The notes below the pieces were generated by a model. The model was not told the origin of the DNA. It made no database searches and saw nothing but the letters and a program-made list of their open reading frames with translations. The translations under genes and the position numbers were made by a program. Positions 6,694 through 10,888 of a DNA stretch of 10,888 nucleotides are shown piece by piece (position 1 is the stretch's first letter; every line of letters starts with the position of its first letter). The stretch lies in NCBI GenBank assembly GCA_049589355.1, contig JBAWAP010000221.1:1-10888 (forward strand), in the 5' to 3' direction. The DNA is from JBAWAP01 sp049589355 (lineage in GTDB: Bacteria; Chloroflexota; Anaerolineae; VGOG01).

Positions 6694-6861
6694 CTAGTAT
6701 AGCCCCATTATCTCAACCGTAGTTGAACGCACCCTCCGCTTCCGATTCCCCCGATACCGCACCCTTACCAGCCGGTCTCCATACCTTTCTCGCCATTGCT
6801 TCGTCCCAGGTGCCCCAGGTGACAGACTCTTCACTACCCGACCCGCTTTCTCCAATCCCAT
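6694..6861 (-). CDS. Small conserved basic protein upstream of brnTA
   Basis: 55 aa from ATG 6859-6861, with GGAGG about 10 nt before it. A GTG at 6892-6894 is in frame but would sit almost at the predicted transcription start. The sequence has SPGAPGTKQWRERYGDRL followed by VRVRYR and ends in VEI. This resembles small bacterial proteins with a PGTK...YGDRLV.VRYR motif, which I recall but cannot place in a function. It is very basic, so nucleic acid binding is possible. Its stop lies 4 nt before brnT, and it is the first gene after a consensus-like promoter, so it probably belongs to the same operon as the toxin-antitoxin pair. Confidence 0.6.
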   Translation of the reverse strand: MGLEKAGRVVKSLSPGAPGTKQWRERYGDRLVRVRYRGNRKRRVRSTTVEIMGLY

Positions 6862-6902
6862 CCCTATCTCGCTCCTCCCCTTCCCACTTACCACATAACT
6901 CT

Positions 6903-6931
6903 ATTATACACCCACCCCCCTTTTTTGTCTA
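6903..6931 (-). promoter_or_regulatory. Promoter of the small gene-brnT-brnA operon
   Basis: Minus strand TAGACA (6926-6931), 17 nt spacer with a run of six Gs, TATAAT (6903-6908): a perfect -10 box at ideal spacing. It lies just downstream of the repeat copy 3 terminator, which should insulate it. Confidence 0.75.
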
Positions 6932-6940
6932 ATGCATGTC

Positions 6941-6978
6941 ACAAAACACCCCCGCAGACTCGTCGAGCCGGCGGGGGG
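6941..6978 (-). terminator. Intrinsic terminator of MalT-derived repeat copy 3
   Basis: CCCCCGC (6949-6955) pairs with GCGGGGG (6971-6977), with an inner CTCG/CGAG, followed on the minus strand by TGTTTTGT. It follows the 64-residue mini-gene stop (7016) by about 40 nt and corresponds to the copy 1 terminator. Confidence 0.75.
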
Positions 6979-7015
6979 AACCAAACCGGGGTTGCTTTTG
7001 GCCCTTTGAGGTGGG

Positions 7016-7210
7016 CTATTCTATCGCCAATCCGAAATGGGAGGCCCATTCGCTCAGCAGCGTGGTCTTGCCAAAACCAGCCGGGGCGGAGACCAGCGTC
7101 AGCTTGCGGTGAAGCCCAGCGTTCAATCGTTCGATCAGGCGCGGGCGTGAGACCAGGTCGGGGCGGGCGCGGGGAATGTAGAGTTTGGTGGTCAGCAATG
7201 GCATGGCCAT
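7016..7210 (-). CDS. Truncated MalT/LuxR-type regulator: P-loop mini-protein
   Basis: 64 aa from ATG 7208-7210, preceded by GGAAGGCGAA; a second in-frame ATG lies six bases later. Residues 6-28 (LTTKLYIPRARPDLVSRPRL) and the Walker A APAGFGKTT (42-50) match the N-terminus of MalT-like ATP-dependent regulators, which are normally about 900 residues with an AAA/STAND ATPase, TPR-like repeats and a LuxR HTH. Here the frame ends at GLAIE64, soon after the P-loop, without Walker B, sensor or DNA-binding parts, and a strong terminator follows. It cannot act as a normal regulator. It may be a remnant carried along with a useful promoter, or an expressed ATP-binding peptide; the promoter, ribosome binding site and frame are all intact. 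Confidence 0.6.
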   Translation of the reverse strand: MAMPLLTTKLYIPRARPDLVSRPRLIERLNAGLHRKLTLVSAPAGFGKTTLLSEWASHFGLAIE

Positions 7211-7275
7211 TTCGCCTTCCCTGGCAGCACTTGGCGACCGACTTCACTCGTGAACCAGGAATCTTGGATGCCACT

Positions 7276-7304
7276 ATTCTACCACATCTTGTCCATCCCC
7301 GCAA
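7276..7304 (-). promoter_or_regulatory. Repeat-borne promoter, copy 3
   Basis: TTGCGG (7299-7304), 17 nt, TAGAAT (7276-7281) on the minus strand, as in the other copies. It drives the 64-residue frame, and its transcript should end at 6941-6978. Confidence 0.6.
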
Positions 7305-7328
7305 AGCTGTTGACTTGCCTGAACGCAT

Positions 7329-7398
7329 CCCCCCCAACGCATCGGGCATCTGGGGGGGCTGCATTGGGCAAGTGTCCAATCCTCCAAACTCCATTGGA
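7329..7398 (-). promoter_or_regulatory. Upstream inverted repeats of the repeat unit (candidate operators)
   Basis: Two inverted repeats precede the -35 box in every copy. In copy 3 these are TCCAAT (7375-7380)/ATTGGA (7393-7398) and CCCCCCCA (7329-7336)/TGGGGGGG (7351-7358). The first keeps pairing in copy 1 and, with one wobble, in copy 2. The C/G runs vary in length but still pair. A regulator site is possible; a structural role is equally possible. Confidence 0.4.
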
Positions 7399-7430
7399 AC
7401 AGCAGTTAAGCCCCAAGTTGTGACTAAGCG

Positions 7431-7557
7431 CACTAACGATAAAGCTCAGCCGCCGCGCCGCCCCATGCAAGACCTTCTCACTGCAAGACTACCGACAAAT
7501 GCAGCGCGTCGCCGACTTCGCGCGCCGATAGGCGCGGTCGGCTAGCAGGGGTTGGGC
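7431..7557 (-). other. Putative integron attC site 2 (after the DUF262-HEPN pair)
   Basis: On the minus strand the first core box is GCCCAAC (7551-7557), a perfect RYYYAAC; the distal box is GTTAGTG (7431-7437). The arms GCTAGCCG(a)CCGCGCC (7531-7546) and GGCGCGGCGGCTGAGC (7443-7459) pair with an extrahelical a at the place expected for attC. The loop is about 70 nt. Predicted crossover 7437/7436, which is exactly where repeat copy 3 begins. The HEPN stop (7597) lies 40 nt before the site. Confidence 0.65.
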
Positions 7558-7596
7558 GGCAGACAGCTTGCAGTGGAAACCTAGGCCTCGAATGCC

Positions 7597-8064
7597 CTAC
7601 TCTCCAGTACATTGCCTCTCGATCATTTCGACAAGCCTGACCGCCTGATGGTAATAGCTGCTTATTCGAGTGAAGCTGATTCCTGTATCTCTACCGTGTG
7701 CGATAAGGTTTCTATTATTGCAGATACTATCAACTGCATTCTTGATCTCACCCTCGCTCTGCCTCTCTAGAGCATCTCCCCATCCCTCGTTGAAAGAACG
7801 AGTCAGTTGAAGTATTTTCTCCATATTGGGATTTGTAAACTGAGCGAGTCTTGCCGCGACGAAGCTGGCAACATTTGGCGCCGCACAATCTCGTGCGTAC
7901 TGAGTGTAGATCGCGCTTATGGAAGTCTCCAAGAAACCAGCCGCAAGTACGCACAGGTACCGTGCCCATTGGGCTTGAAGCTCTAAATCACCTGGCAGGG
8001 CCACGATCTTTTGGAAAAGGCTGTCAAGACGCATCTTGTAGCGCAGGGATTCACGGTTTCTCAT
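7597..8064 (-). CDS. HEPN-domain protein (RiboL-PSP-HEPN-like), predicted RNase partner of DUF262
   Basis: 155 aa. ATG 8062-8064 overlaps the stop of the upstream gene as ATGA, so translation is coupled. The protein looks all-helical. RYLCVLAAGFLETSISAIY (35-53) and NPNMEKILQLTRSFNEGW (78-95) resemble the RiboL-PSP-HEPN group, and NRNLIAHGRD gives the catalytic R118-x4-H123 motif of HEPN ribonucleases, with Asn after the Arg. HEPN proteins of this type are toxins or defence effectors that cut RNA, often held in check by a partner. The partner here would be the DUF262 protein encoded just before it. The family assignment is from motif memory; an active-site role is likely but untested. Transcription would run on into attC-like site 2. 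Confidence 0.75.
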   Translation of the reverse strand: MRNRESLRYKMRLDSLFQKIVALPGDLELQAQWARYLCVLAAGFLETSISAIYTQYARDCAAPNVASFVAARLAQFTNPNMEKILQLTRSFNEGWGDALERQSEGEIKNAVDSICNNRNLIAHGRDTGISFTRISSYYHQAVRLVEMIERQCTGE

Positions 8065-9128
8065 ACTACGTCAGCAAAGGCTTCGGTTGCCATCTTCAGT
8101 CTTTGCTCTACATTTACCTCATCCGCAGTGCTTCTCTCGGTACGTTCTTCGAAATCCTTACTACTCAATAGAGAGTAGTACCGTCTCTCAAAATCCTCAA
8201 CATTCGATATGTTCCCTCTCTCAAGTCGCCGTGCGACTCCAACCATTACTGAGTCAAACACAGCTGCGTTTAGGCCACGTACAGGCCGGAAAGCTCTGTG
8301 GCCAAGGGTACCATCGATTACTTCTATGGTATTGGAGAAGATTTGGGTGAGTTGATTGGCTGATTGTAGCTGCAAGTGTCGATTTGCCGCCATGTAGTGG
8401 TTAAGAAACTCTTTCATCGGCCTGCTGTAGTCTTCAGCGCTAAAGTAGAGGGCCAGGAAACGAAGTATGAGTTCCTCATCCCGCATACGTCTATCAACGT
8501 GCCCGTATACCCTACGCCAAGCTGCATTCTGGTTTAGTTCCTTTAGCAGATCATTGAATCCGCCATGATAGATACAGTGACGTATCTCTTGTGGCAACAG
8601 CGGCGTCCCAGTAGTGTTTAGCCTTTCGAAGATGTAATAGATACTGCTGTCATCTTCTGGGGGAACTTCTTGCCTCACAATCGTTACATGCAGAACCGAG
8701 TTATCGAGCCTACGTCTATCTTCGTCGCTAAGCGTTCTATATGTAAGACCTTCAAATTGCTCCTGAACCCCTCGTAGCGCGAATACACGCCCACTATCCG
8801 CGAAAAAACCTTCGTAGAAGAACTGAAGAGTTCTCAGCCTCTGCTGACCGTCGATAACCAATAATACCTGAGTGTCAAAATCCTTCGATAGGAACACACC
8901 CGGAACTGGTAGCCCCAACAAGAGCGATTCTATGAAACGTGATGCCTGGGTGTGAGACCATACAAAGCCACGTTGGAAAGTTGGGACAACAATGTCTTCC
9001 CGCTGGAGACGTTTTACCAGTCCCTCAACATCAATGTCCGCTCCGTAGCTACTTATTTCATATCTGAGTAGAACAACATCTTGTGAATCTCCTAGGGGAT
9101 TGACTATGGTTGTATCAGGTTGTGGCAT
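8061..9128 (-). CDS. DUF262 (GmrS/ParB-like) protein
   Basis: 355 aa. ATG 9126-9128 with AAGGAG at 7 nt. Seen: VPTFQRGFVWSHTQASRFIESLLLGLP (49-75), IDGQQRLRT (92-100) with the DGQQR motif, and FERLNTTGTPLLPQEIR (167-183), together the core of the DUF262 fold that is also the N-terminal half of GmrSD/BrxU type IV restriction enzymes. There is no C-terminal DUF1524 HNH domain, so this is a stand-alone DUF262; it hydrolyses or binds nucleotides in relatives. It overlaps the HEPN gene by 4 nt. A stand-alone DUF262 paired with a HEPN RNase suggests an antiphage or toxin-antitoxin-like module. That is an inference from the families and the layout. Confidence 0.88.
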   Translation of the reverse strand: MPQPDTTIVNPLGDSQDVVLLRYEISSYGADIDVEGLVKRLQREDIVVPTFQRGFVWSHTQASRFIESLLLGLPVPGVFLSKDFDTQVLLVIDGQQRLRTLQFFYEGFFADSGRVFALRGVQEQFEGLTYRTLSDEDRRRLDNSVLHVTIVRQEVPPEDDSSIYYIFERLNTTGTPLLPQEIRHCIYHGGFNDLLKELNQNAAWRRVYGHVDRRMRDEELILRFLALYFSAEDYSRPMKEFLNHYMAANRHLQLQSANQLTQIFSNTIEVIDGTLGHRAFRPVRGLNAAVFDSVMVGVARRLERGNISNVEDFERRYYSLLSSKDFEERTERSTADEVNVEQRLKMATEAFADVV

Positions 9129-9202
9129 TTCAATCTCCTTAACAAAGTGATCTTGCTATGAGTCAGTTGTAGGTAACTACACACGACGCAAGAGCTTCCG
9201 CC

Positions 9203-9299
9203 GCCCAATGACCAAGCTCACCTGCCGCGGCGGCCGGTGAGACGTTGAACCCTGAAAACGCTAGCTGCCGCCGCGGTCAGGTGCAGCGCCTGGTTCGGC
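9203..9299 (-). other. Putative integron attC site 3 (after the PD-(D/E)XK gene)
   Basis: The most regular stem of the set. Minus strand arm GCT(g)CACCTG(a)CCGCGGCGGC (complement of 9267-9287) pairs with GCCGCCGCGGCAGGTGAGC (complement of 9216-9234), leaving two extrahelical bases, g and a, spaced as in aadA1-type attC sites. Outer boxes: GCCGAAC (9293-9299) and ATTGGGC (9203-9209), with an unpaired central spacer. The distal box has A where the crossover G is expected, so this site may recombine poorly. Confidence 0.72.
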
Positions 9300-9329
9300 G
9301 ATTAGGCAGCGGCCTAGCTTGGTCGGATC

Positions 9330-9821
9330 TCACGCGCCCTTCAGAAAAGGGTTCTCTTCAAACCAGTCAACGAATTGTTCCTGTTGTTCGTCGAATCGTA
9401 CAAGAGTCAGTTTGCGGTATCCGGGCAGAGACAACAGAGAATAGACGATCTTGGATAGTCTCTTCAGTTCTTCAGGGATTTCCTCGGTTGTTATGAGCAA
9501 TGCGTACTTAGCCTCGAATAGTTCGGCATACTTTCGGGCCTGATAGATGTCGTCGAGCCGGAGTGTCTCCTTCTTGAACTCTGCTACAAAGAAGTCCGTT
9601 GTGTATTGCTCTTTTATGAATCCAGTGATGTCCGGCGGAGCCTCTTTGAGAAAATGAAAGATCAGATTTCGGTGCTCTGGTATTTCAGCCTTTAGCTTGT
9701 TGCTGAACGTCTTCGGCGCGGTGATTTCGAGGTGGAATTCGCCGAATCTGGATTTCAGAAGCTCTTCCAGTCGGCTCTTCAGGCCTGGGTAATAGTCTTT
9801 CTCTTTCTTTGTGGGGCTCAT
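9330..9821 (-). CDS. Small RecB-like PD-(D/E)XK nuclease-fold protein
   Basis: 163 aa. ATG 9819-9821 has GAGGAG about 10 nt before it. The N-terminal ~55 residues are helical and charged. Then PPDITGF (62-68) gives Asp64, TDFFVAEFKKE (75-85) gives E81-x-K83 at the end of a beta strand, and QARKYAEL (94-101) gives a Q-x3-Y motif, a set that matches the PD-(D/E)XK core of RecB-like nucleases. The strand YALLITTEE (106-114) follows as expected for this fold. No DNA-recognition or helicase domain is present, and I do not recognise a named family. It is the only gene in its cassette, so a defence or nucleic-acid role is plausible but not shown. A catalytically active nuclease would need the Asp, Glu and Lys, all of which are present. 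Confidence 0.65.
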   Translation of the reverse strand: MSPTKKEKDYYPGLKSRLEELLKSRFGEFHLEITAPKTFSNKLKAEIPEHRNLIFHFLKEAPPDITGFIKEQYTTDFFVAEFKKETLRLDDIYQARKYAELFEAKYALLITTEEIPEELKRLSKIVYSLLSLPGYRKLTLVRFDEQQEQFVDWFEENPFLKGA

Positions 9822-9853
9822 GATGTGGTCACTCCTCGAGGCCGGGCACCACC

Positions 9854-9882
9854 AGTGTACGCGCGTCGCGTCTGTCGGTCAA
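9854..9882 (-). promoter_or_regulatory. Promoter of the PD-(D/E)XK cassette gene
   Basis: Minus strand TTGACC (9877-9882), 17 nt spacer, TACACT (9854-9859), about 33 nt before the start codon. Good match and ideal spacing, within the cassette itself, so expression would not depend on an integron promoter. Confidence 0.65.
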
Positions 9883-9949
9883 GCAATGCCTGCGCGTCAG
9901 CAATGGGCAGCCATTCTGAATCCGCGGCACGCCCCCTTGCGCTCTTGCC

Positions 9950-10007
9950 GCCGAACGCCGCCCATAAGCCGCGGGCGCAGCCCGTCGGCTTCATGGGCTG
10001 GTTAGCT
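9950..10007 (-). other. Putative integron attC site 4 (after the membrane-protein gene)
   Basis: Compact 58-bp site. Minus strand AGCTAAC (10001-10007) contains the TAA stop of the upstream gene. Then the arm GCCCAT(g)AAGCCG(a)CGGGC pairs with GCCCGCGGCTTATGGGC across a 3-nt loop, followed by GTTCGGC (9950-9956). The two extrahelical bases and the AAGCCG(a)C order closely match the aadA1 attC. The overlap of the stop codon with the core box is the classic cassette arrangement. Predicted crossover 9956/9955. Confidence 0.78.
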
Positions 10008-10727
10008 GTGTGCGATGCGGCGATTTATAGATCTAGCGCCAAGGACGAAAAATAGAACCCAAGCCAGTATTGCGGGTAGGTAATAGATAAATGCTCTAAG
10101 GCTGACCTCGGACATGGGAATCCCAAACCAGCGGTCGACAAGGAATCCATATACAACGAACAGAAGCATGGCGGCGCCGAAGCCCACTAGCCACCGCATA
10201 GCTGTCCGCGTCCTCTCCTTCTCGGTAGGGATGCGTAGGTGTCGAACTGACCAGCCCGGAGCCATCCCCTCGACGAGAAGCCTATCGGCCTTTCCTGACA
10301 GCGTAAACGACACTCGTTCAACATGCTGGTACTCACGGTGGGGGTTAAGGAAAGGAAGCCTGATGCTGGCCTTGTTCTCCTCGAATGCCACAGAGCCACC
10401 CGTAGGCTTGTCGACGAGCAGAGCATCCAGGATACGCACCTCGGATGGGAACGTAACTGTGATCTCCGGGCTCTCGATCACTGCCCCTCCTGAGTTCATC
10501 AGATCTGCTTCCACCTGACTCAGATTCTCAACAAGCTCTCCATCGAACTGTATGTTGATCCTATCCCGCATGCTCTCCCGTATCTTGACGGGCTCGATGT
10601 TCCGTGTTTCGTGGAAGACCAGTCGACTTGGTCTAGCTTTCCGGAGATGAGTAATGATTAACGCTACAAGAGACACAACCCCGAAGATCCAGCCAGCGCC
10701 AGCCTCACTGAATAGCCAGTCAACCAT
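10002..10727 (-). CDS. Membrane protein of unknown function (cassette gene)
   Basis: 241 aa. ATG 10725-10727 has GGGAGGAG at about 5 nt. One membrane segment at the N-terminus (about 8-26, IFGVVSLVALIITHL), a polar domain of ~140 residues with beta-strand character (RINIQFDGELVENLSQVEADLMNSGG, IESPEITVTFP), and two segments at the C-terminus (about 177-196 and 212-233). I do not recognise the family. The middle part resembles, in pattern only, bacterial beta-sandwich domains that follow 'N-G-G' turns. Its stop is inside attC-like site 4, so it is the first cassette gene visible in the array. It may be transcribed from a promoter whose -35 box lies at the end of the neighbouring IS630-type element. 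Confidence 0.7.
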   Translation of the reverse strand: MVDWLFSEAGAGWIFGVVSLVALIITHLRKARPSRLVFHETRNIEPVKIRESMRDRINIQFDGELVENLSQVEADLMNSGGAVIESPEITVTFPSEVRILDALLVDKPTGGSVAFEENKASIRLPFLNPHREYQHVERVSFTLSGKADRLLVEGMAPGWSVRHLRIPTEKERTRTAMRWLVGFGAAMLLFVVYGFLVDRWFGIPMSEVSLRAFIYYLPAILAWVLFFVLGARSINRRIAHS

Positions 10728-10749
10728 CTAACTCCTCCCTGCTCGTCAT

Positions 10750-10777
10750 ATTCTCCGCGTACCTAGTACTTTGTCAA
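10750..10777 (-). promoter_or_regulatory. Possible hybrid promoter at the IS630 end
   Basis: A perfect TTGACA (10772-10777) overlaps the transposase stop codon. 16 nt later comes GAGAAT (10750-10755), a weak -10 box. It points into the membrane-protein gene, whose start is 23 nt downstream. Confidence 0.4.
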
Positions 10778-10888
10778 GTCTGAATTGATGGGTAGAGGCG
10801 CTTCAGCTTGATGCGCGCGTCCTCGGTCGTGAAACGCCAGTTGACGGTCGCACCGCTGGCGTTGCGTTCCGCTTCCCAGGCCGCTGTT
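10774..10888 (-). CDS. IS630-family transposase, C-terminal end (partial)
   Basis: The last 37 codons before TGA 10774-10776 read TAAWEAERNASGATVNWRF, then TTEDARIKLKRLYPSIQT. The 'WEAERN...A.V.W.F...DAR.KL..LYP' ending is characteristic of IS630-type DDE transposases as I recall them. The rest of the gene, including the catalytic residues, is outside the window. The element's terminus should lie shortly after the stop, perhaps near 10750-10770, but I cannot define its inverted repeat with only one end visible. Confidence 0.75.
   Translation of the reverse strand, partial: TAAWEAERNASGATVNWRFTTEDARIKLKRLYPSIQT

Larger units (their letters stand above)
6045..7436 (-). mobile_element. Predicted gene cassette A: MalT mini-gene + small gene + brnT-brnA + attC 1
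   Basis: Bounded by the predicted crossovers of attC sites 2 (7437/7436) and 1 (6045/6044). It holds two transcription units with separate promoters, divided by an intrinsic terminator: repeat copy 3, then the 55-residue gene with brnT and brnA. Toxin-antitoxin pairs with their own promoters are well known in integron cassettes, where they stabilise arrays. Confidence 0.55.
6941..7436 (-). repeat. MalT-derived repeat unit, copy 3 (most complete)
   Basis: About 496 bp starting exactly at the predicted crossover of attC-like site 2 and ending at the terminator T-run. It contains a TCCAAT/ATTGGA inverted repeat (7375-7380/7393-7398), a C7/G7 inverted repeat (7329-7336/7351-7358), promoter 7276-7304, an intact 64-codon frame and the terminator. 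It lacks the 24-bp insertion seen in copies 1 and 2 and keeps the P-loop, so it is closest to the ancestral form. Confidence 0.85.
7437..9208 (-). mobile_element. Predicted gene cassette B: DUF262 + HEPN pair + attC 2
   Basis: Bounded by the predicted crossovers of attC sites 3 (9209/9208) and 2 (7437/7436). It is long for a cassette (about 1.8 kb) because it holds two overlapping genes. The 80 nt before the first gene show a good ribosome binding site but no promoter I would defend. Confidence 0.55.
9209..9955 (-). mobile_element. Predicted gene cassette C: PD-(D/E)XK gene + attC 3
   Basis: Bounded by the predicted crossovers of attC sites 4 (9956/9955) and 3 (9209/9208). About 750 bp with a single gene and its own promoter, close to the size of an average integron cassette. 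Confidence 0.6.

Noticed and set aside
6939..7433. 164-codon minus-strand frame across repeat copy 3
   Set aside because: It runs through the promoter, inverted repeats and terminator in a different frame from the MalT-like codons, so it is a chance frame.
6930..7436. Repeat copy 3 as a MITE with terminal inverted repeats (TAATGC..GTCACAA against TTAGTGC..GTCACAA)
   Set aside because: The resemblance is short, interrupted and not kept in copy 1, and no target duplication is visible; cassette boundaries explain the right-hand end better.
6039..10007. attC-like sites read in the plus direction (genes opposed to the array)
   Set aside because: The extrahelical bases would then be on the wrong arm compared with known attC sites, and the TAA stops of brnA and the membrane protein fit the first core box only in the minus direction.

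Overview
This window most likely comes from a Chloroflexota (Anaerolineae-like) chromosome, or a metagenomic contig from that group. The evidence is a lipoprotein with a long Thr/Pro linker and Asp-box repeats, fragments of a MalT/LuxR-type regulator with a 'TKLYIPR..' N-terminus typical of the large MalT families in that phylum, and a moderately high GC content. The taxonomic call is an inference. Every gene I can support is on the minus strand, so the biology reads from right to left.

Left part (1-5661): reading leftward from 5661 there is a three-gene ABC-2 exporter operon (ATPase 4789-5661, permeases 3970-4779 and 3163-3957). A decayed copy of a MalT-derived promoter/mini-gene/terminator unit follows (2711-3166). 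Then come a NapH-like membrane protein with two [4Fe-4S] clusters (1859-2629) and a large lipoprotein with a beta-propeller and Asp-box repeats (1-1704, running off the window).

Right part (about 6039-10888): this looks like an integron cassette array without a visible integrase (a CALIN-like cluster). Four attC-like sites lie at 6039-6166, 7431-7557, 9203-9299 and 9950-10007. Each has AAC/GTT-type core boxes, complementary arms and extrahelical bases on the expected arm, and two have the gene's TAA stop inside the core box. Between them are promoter-bearing cassettes: a membrane protein (10002-10727); a small RecB-like PD-(D/E)XK protein (9330-9821); a DUF262 + HEPN RNase pair with ATGA overlap (7597-9128); and a small conserved gene plus the BrnT/BrnA toxin-antitoxin pair (6161-6861). 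The right edge holds the 3' end of an IS630-type transposase, whose end supplies a TTGACA box just upstream of the membrane-protein gene.

The most unusual item is a repeat present three times in the same orientation (2711-3166, 5706-6044, 6941-7436). It carries an upstream inverted-repeat region, a conserved sigma70-type promoter (TTGCGG-N17-TAGAAT), a leader and the first ~60 codons of a MalT-like ATPase. Two copies also have a stop and a strong intrinsic terminator. The right-hand and middle copies begin exactly at the predicted G^TT crossover of an attC site, so the unit behaves like cassette DNA that brings a promoter. The middle copy sits directly upstream of the ABC operon and is its best candidate promoter. 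The copy beyond the operon supplies the terminator.
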